Shown here in pieces: positions 60,201 through 64,000 of a stretch of DNA of 64,000 nucleotides (position 1 is the first letter of the stretch; the number at the start of each line of letters is the position of its first letter). The stretch is from positions 65,646,501-65,710,500 of the forward strand of contig CANTUV010000011.1 of NCBI GenBank assembly GCA_947685225.1. Reading direction: 5' to 3'. The notes under the pieces are model-generated. The model made no database searches and was not told where the DNA came from. It worked only from the letters and a program-made list of their open reading frames with translations. The translations under genes and the position numbers were made by a program. This DNA is from Garcia nutans. Its lineage: Eukaryota; Streptophyta; Magnoliopsida; Malpighiales; Euphorbiaceae.

Positions 60201-63200
60201 TACGCGAAGGGAATGAAGCTGTGCTCAGGTAGATGTGGGTGTTACCTAATTGCTAGTTAATTATTTCCCAACACGATAGGGCGCCCCATTATGGATATTT
60301 GAGTTCTTTAGCTTGATTGAAAAATTTTCCATAAGCCTGGTTTTTAATTGGTTTTAGTATATAATTTGTATCTTGAAGATTAATCAATCATTTTATTCAT
60401 CTTCGCAGAGCTCGTTATGAAGATGCAAAATTTTTCTTTGAGATGGATACAAGTAAGAAGTTCTCAGAGATCCGGAGTCAACTAAAAGGGATTATTTTCC
60501 ATGTAAGTTTATATTAGTTTAAAGGAAACTGTTATCCACATAGGGAATTAGGGAATTTCTAAATTCTGTCCTTCAAATTCTGAAGCTCAAGATGTAACCT
60601 TTTGTTTTGCATTTTCAAGTGTATATTGTAGAAAATGAAAAGCTATTGGAAAAATTTTGAGATTATAGTGAATTTCAAATAAATGTTCAAAGATGTCAAC
60701 CTTCTTATTAGATCATTATAATCTGGAAGTGTGTGAAGCACATGTGATTATAGTGATTTACTTATTAGATTTACTATTTTTTTTATCATATTTCTGATTG
60801 GTTCAATGTTTTCATTGCATTTAATAAAACAGGAGAAGCTTGGAACAATGCTTGACAAGATGACTCGCATTGGAAACATGGTCACTAAACTATGTTTACA
60901 GTTGGAGATCAGGGAAGATATGACTCAGATTGTCCAGGATGCTGTATCACTTGCTATGTCAGATCTGGCTAGTGCAGTTGTAACAGAATTCACTTCCCTC
61001 TCTGGAATAATGGCACGCCATTATGCTCTTAGAGATGGCTACTCAGAGCAGGTCCTTGAATTCATTCTTAATGCCTCTTCTTCTGTTACCATTGTCAGAA
61101 TCAGTCTTCTAGCTAGTTAGAGGAAATTTGCATACATCTGACCCTCCCCAAAACTTGTGGGATGCCTCACCCACTGGAACATACGTTTTTTTCTAATATG
61201 GTGTACAGAGTTTTCTTCATTGGTATTTATTTTGTTTTATGCTCCCTTAGCTCATGTTTCATACTGGACATCAGTGTTTTCTGTAGTCTTTTTGAAGTCT
61301 GACCATGCTTCTATCTTTTCTTTTGTGCATTCTATTGTTGCAGGTTGCAGAGGCATTGTTAGAAATCATGCTTCCTAGATTTTCTGGAGATGTTCTTCCA
61401 AAAACTGATGTTGGAATAGTTTTGGCAGTTGCTGAAAGGTGAAATTAAAAGTCATGACTTGCAACATAAGGCATGCATTCTTTATTTTATGGTGTTTTGC
61501 TTGTAAATATACATCTGGGGAAGAGATGAAGAACTTGGTAAATTCATCAGCAAACAGCTGGAGAAGAGATGAGCACTTGATAAAACTTTTCCTTTAGAAC
61601 GAGAAAAATATACAACAAGAAGTTGACATCTGGAAACAGAGGCCTTTTATATGTAAAGCTTTTGCGAGTATAACACTAAGAAACTAAATATAATTGCCAA
61701 AGCAGAAACTAAATATAATTGTCAGAGCTTATTTATTGCGAGTTGGTATGCAAATGATGTTTTAAAAAGTTCCAGGTTCTTTATGAATTTCCGTTAATGG
61801 TAAAGAACTGAAACGTGTTGTCATGATGTCTAACTTCCTAGCATACAAATATGCACAAAAGCATGTAACTTTGGGCATGTTCGAGAGTGCTATTTTTTTC
61901 CTTTTTGAAATACACTCTTGCAAACTAGATAAACTATAATGATCTCTTTAGTATGCTATTTATGTGAATGTTCTTTTACAGATTAGACAGCCTTGTTGGC
62001 TTATTTGCTGCTGGCTGTCAGCCTAGTTCCACTTAGGATCCATTTGGCCTGCGAAGAATTTCTAATGGTCTGGTAAGTTAATTGATCATTTGTTGCCTTG
62101 TGAATTAACTAGGTTTTTTAATCGAAGCCTGTATTTCTTTCTTTAGGTTCAAATATTGGTGGAAAAGGATAAAAGTTTGGATCTAGTTCAGGCTTTAAGA
62201 CTTGCAGCTCATGTCCAACCTATTGAAGTTGATGCCCACGTGATAGATGATGTAAGAACAAATTCCTTTTGAATTATTATGAAGAGGCAGTGCTTCTATT
62301 TTTTTTTTTCATTACTGTGAACTCCAATGTCTTGGTCGTGCTAGTTCAACTTGTAACTTCAATTGAAAAAAAAGAGCTCACACAACCATGTGAATTTACA
62401 TGAATTAACTATGAATTTATGCAGTTATCTTGAATTTTTTTCTTCAGGAGAGGAGGCACAAGAAAACTGTTCTTAAAAAATTTTCATATTTTAGTTCCTT
62501 AACCAACTTAATTTCAGCTCATTAACCACAACTTCCAAACAGCCCAATATGAGATTGAAGCATTCTTCATGCTGTAATATTACTTTCTTATCTAGTCCCC
62601 CTCTTCGCAACATCTGTTCCTCCCACTATCGCATAGCCCACATTCTTAATGAAAGAACTGCACAAGTCTATAATAGTGACCAAAGTAGAACCACAGATTC
62701 CAAATTTCTTGTGCACTTGAAGCATCATTTTCAGTAAAGTTTTTCTGAAACAAATACTCATATATTAGACCATGTGATAGAGTTGCACACAATACAAATT
62801 CACAGAAACAGAAAAAAATCTGATAGGATTTAATTTGAGATTGCCTGTTCTGATTGTTCTCTGAATAACACTATTGATTCTCGTAATCCAGTCACATAGT
62901 CTACATGATACCATCTTCTCTTTGGCCTTCGACTAGCAGAGCTCTTAATCATGATGAATTGACATGATTGGCTGCCTAGTATTAGGAAGCAAAGTCTTTC
63001 TCACTATCATCTTCTGATTTCTTGTGTTATTCATTGACTAATGTTTAGATTATATTGCTGATCATGTGATTGCTACACTTGGCTGCCTTACTTGGATATT
63101 TAATGTTCGCCATAACTATGGCAACTAAATGTGATAATTATAATATTCTTTCAGGTATATGCATTTGTTACTCGAAGACTAGAGCAATATCTGGTAAGTA

Positions 63201-64000
63201 TACATCAGTTTATTATAAATACTGTTTTTTCTACTTGATTTGTATAATAAAATTGAAAGAAAATAATGAACTAAGACAAAAAAAGAAAAAAGAAGGTTTC
63301 CTTACTTCCATTATATGCCTTGTCTGCAACTGTGAGGTGCATGTCTCTCCACCAAGGCAAAAAAAAATAGTAAAGAAAAGCTAAACCAAAATGAGAGCTG
63401 TTGAATGAACAATATCAGAGGCATAAGATGTTAAGGACTGTGCAACTGAAGTCGGTCTTAGATCCGATCTTCTATTTGTTCCAAAAAATGATGGCAAAAG
63501 AGTTTTAGGGAAAGTTAAAATTCTCATATGTACCTCTATGACAATGCTGATTTTTCCATTTGGTAGTCAGTTATCTGCATCCTTTTTTATCCAAACCGTC
63601 TTACCTTTGTTCATAGGATAGTTTTTTGTCATATGATTCCTGTAACTTAAAATATTATTATTTACCTGCTGTGACATGATGATAGATGCTAGTATTTTGA
63701 ATATAGTTATGATTCATATTTGGATGTTTATAGGTTGATAAGGGAATAAGTCCAGAAATTGTTTGTTCTGTCCTTACGGAGCGTGCAAGCTTGCCTTGTC
63801 TAGCAGCAAAGACGGCATTTAAAGTAAGTGTCTTGCTTCTTTTATTTTTCTATTCACTGATCTTTTTTACAATTTGGTGTAGCTGTTTATCTACATGCTG
63901 TTAACCTCATGAAAGATTAAGAAAATTTCCTATGATCCCTGTTTTACTTTTTCTCAGCATGACAATGCATTATGGAAGTGAAATTTGGCTAATGTTTCTC

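Larger units (their letters stand above)
43983..63823 (+). pseudogene. EDD1: organellar bacterial-type glycyl-tRNA synthetase (fused alpha-beta), disrupted copy
   Basis: Joins glycine to organellar tRNA(Gly); the Arabidopsis orthologue EDD1 is embryo-essential. I assembled 29 exons with GT-AG borders and compatible phases, about 919 codons, and the C-terminal exons lie beyond the window. The 79-codon first exon starts at 43983; its first 60 or so residues have a targeting-peptide composition. Lesions: CTG (Leu) at 45684-45686 where the GLER segment has Arg; TGT (Cys) at 45344-45346 in place of a conserved Trp; a 48 base in-frame insertion 46293-46340; no exon for about 41 expected residues between 50881 and 51770; a 4.9 kb Copia element in exon 22; TAG at 62034-62036. 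Several independent lesions argue for a pseudogene, probably a young duplicate because the rest is well kept. A functional copy is expected elsewhere. Family identity is near certain; loss of function is inferred. Confidence 0.88.
47459..63823 (+). pseudogene. EDD1: exons 12-29: GlyS-like beta (tRNA-binding) half, interrupted
   Basis: Exons: 47459-47542, 47776-47862, 50780-50881, 51770-51841, 52010-52092, 52975-53023, 54150-54212, 54318-54407, 54482-54568, 55072-55143, 55216-55251 plus 60206-60228 (one exon split by the Copia element), 60409-60502, 60833-61051, 61344-61438, 61982-62072, 62147-62251, 63155-63193, 63734-63823. Landmarks: LEIGTEELPPQD, GTPRRLV, EVEVRGPSVSKAFDEHGNPT, IAFPKSMGWNS, MFSRPIRWIMALHGDVVVPF, VMQKHQKYF, VANGAINERVV, ARYEDAKFFFEMD, EKLGTMLDKM, LSGIMARHYALRDGYSEQ, LDSLVGLFAAGCQPSST then TAG. 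The exon following NPTK is absent. The C-terminal anticodon-binding part lies outside. Confidence 0.9.

Noticed and set aside
1..64000. CRISPR array, tRNA or rRNA genes, or an operon-like cluster
   Set aside because: No regularly spaced direct repeats with unique spacers and no tRNA or rRNA sequence were recognised; intron structure and element types show a plant nuclear genome. A tRNAscan run could still find something missed by eye.

Overview
The window is nuclear DNA of a dicot plant, probably a rosid-like eudicot; the species cannot be fixed from the sequence. Evidence: very AT-rich intergenic DNA with many AT, TTA and GA microsatellites, GT-AG introns of about 70 to 3000 bp, two Copia LTR retrotransposons primed by initiator-Met tRNA, a plant RTE-type LINE, and genes of plant families (plastid phospholipase A1, RWD-RING E3 ligase, organellar bacterial-type glycyl-tRNA synthetase).

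Layout. 1-4408: intergenic DNA with a possible gene end at the left edge and a 0.9 kb element with long terminal inverted repeats (TIRs). 4414-9585: an old, broken Tnt1/Tork-like Copia element on the minus strand, with both LTRs and a 5 bp target duplication (CTTAT). 11190-11588: a truncated phospholipase A1 paralogue on the minus strand. 12.8-25.1 kb: gene-poor AT-rich DNA with small repeats. 25108-26391: an intact single-exon class I phospholipase A1 (DAD1-like/PLA1-Igamma type), minus strand. 26.7-36.9 kb: gene-poor, with a nest of duplicated pyrimidine-rich sequence at 33.5-36.5 kb. 36879-41096: a multi-exon RWD plus RING E3 ligase of RNF25 type, minus strand. 41.1-44.0 kb: AT-rich spacer with degenerate tandem repeats.

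43983 to the right edge: 29 recognisable exons of the fused alpha-beta glycyl-tRNA synthetase of plastids and mitochondria (EDD1 type), plus strand. I read this copy as a pseudogene. It has an apparent motif 3 Arg to Leu change, a 48 bp in-frame insertion, one exon missing from an intron that holds a MITE-like element, a complete Copia element inside an exon, and an in-frame TAG. A degenerate RTE LINE sits in another intron. The splice sites and the rest of the frame are preserved, so loss of constraint looks recent.

The Copia element in the synthetase exon (55252-60200) is very young: its 149 bp LTRs are identical and its target duplication (TACGC) is perfect. Its single gag-pol frame is open except for one TGA in the reverse transcriptase, so it was probably mobilised by enzymes from an intact relative or mutated just after insertion. 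I found no CRISPR array, no rRNA or tRNA gene, and no clearly new biochemical system. The most notable items are the multiply broken synthetase gene, the young element with a palindromic GC-rich leader, and the truncated lipase paralogue.
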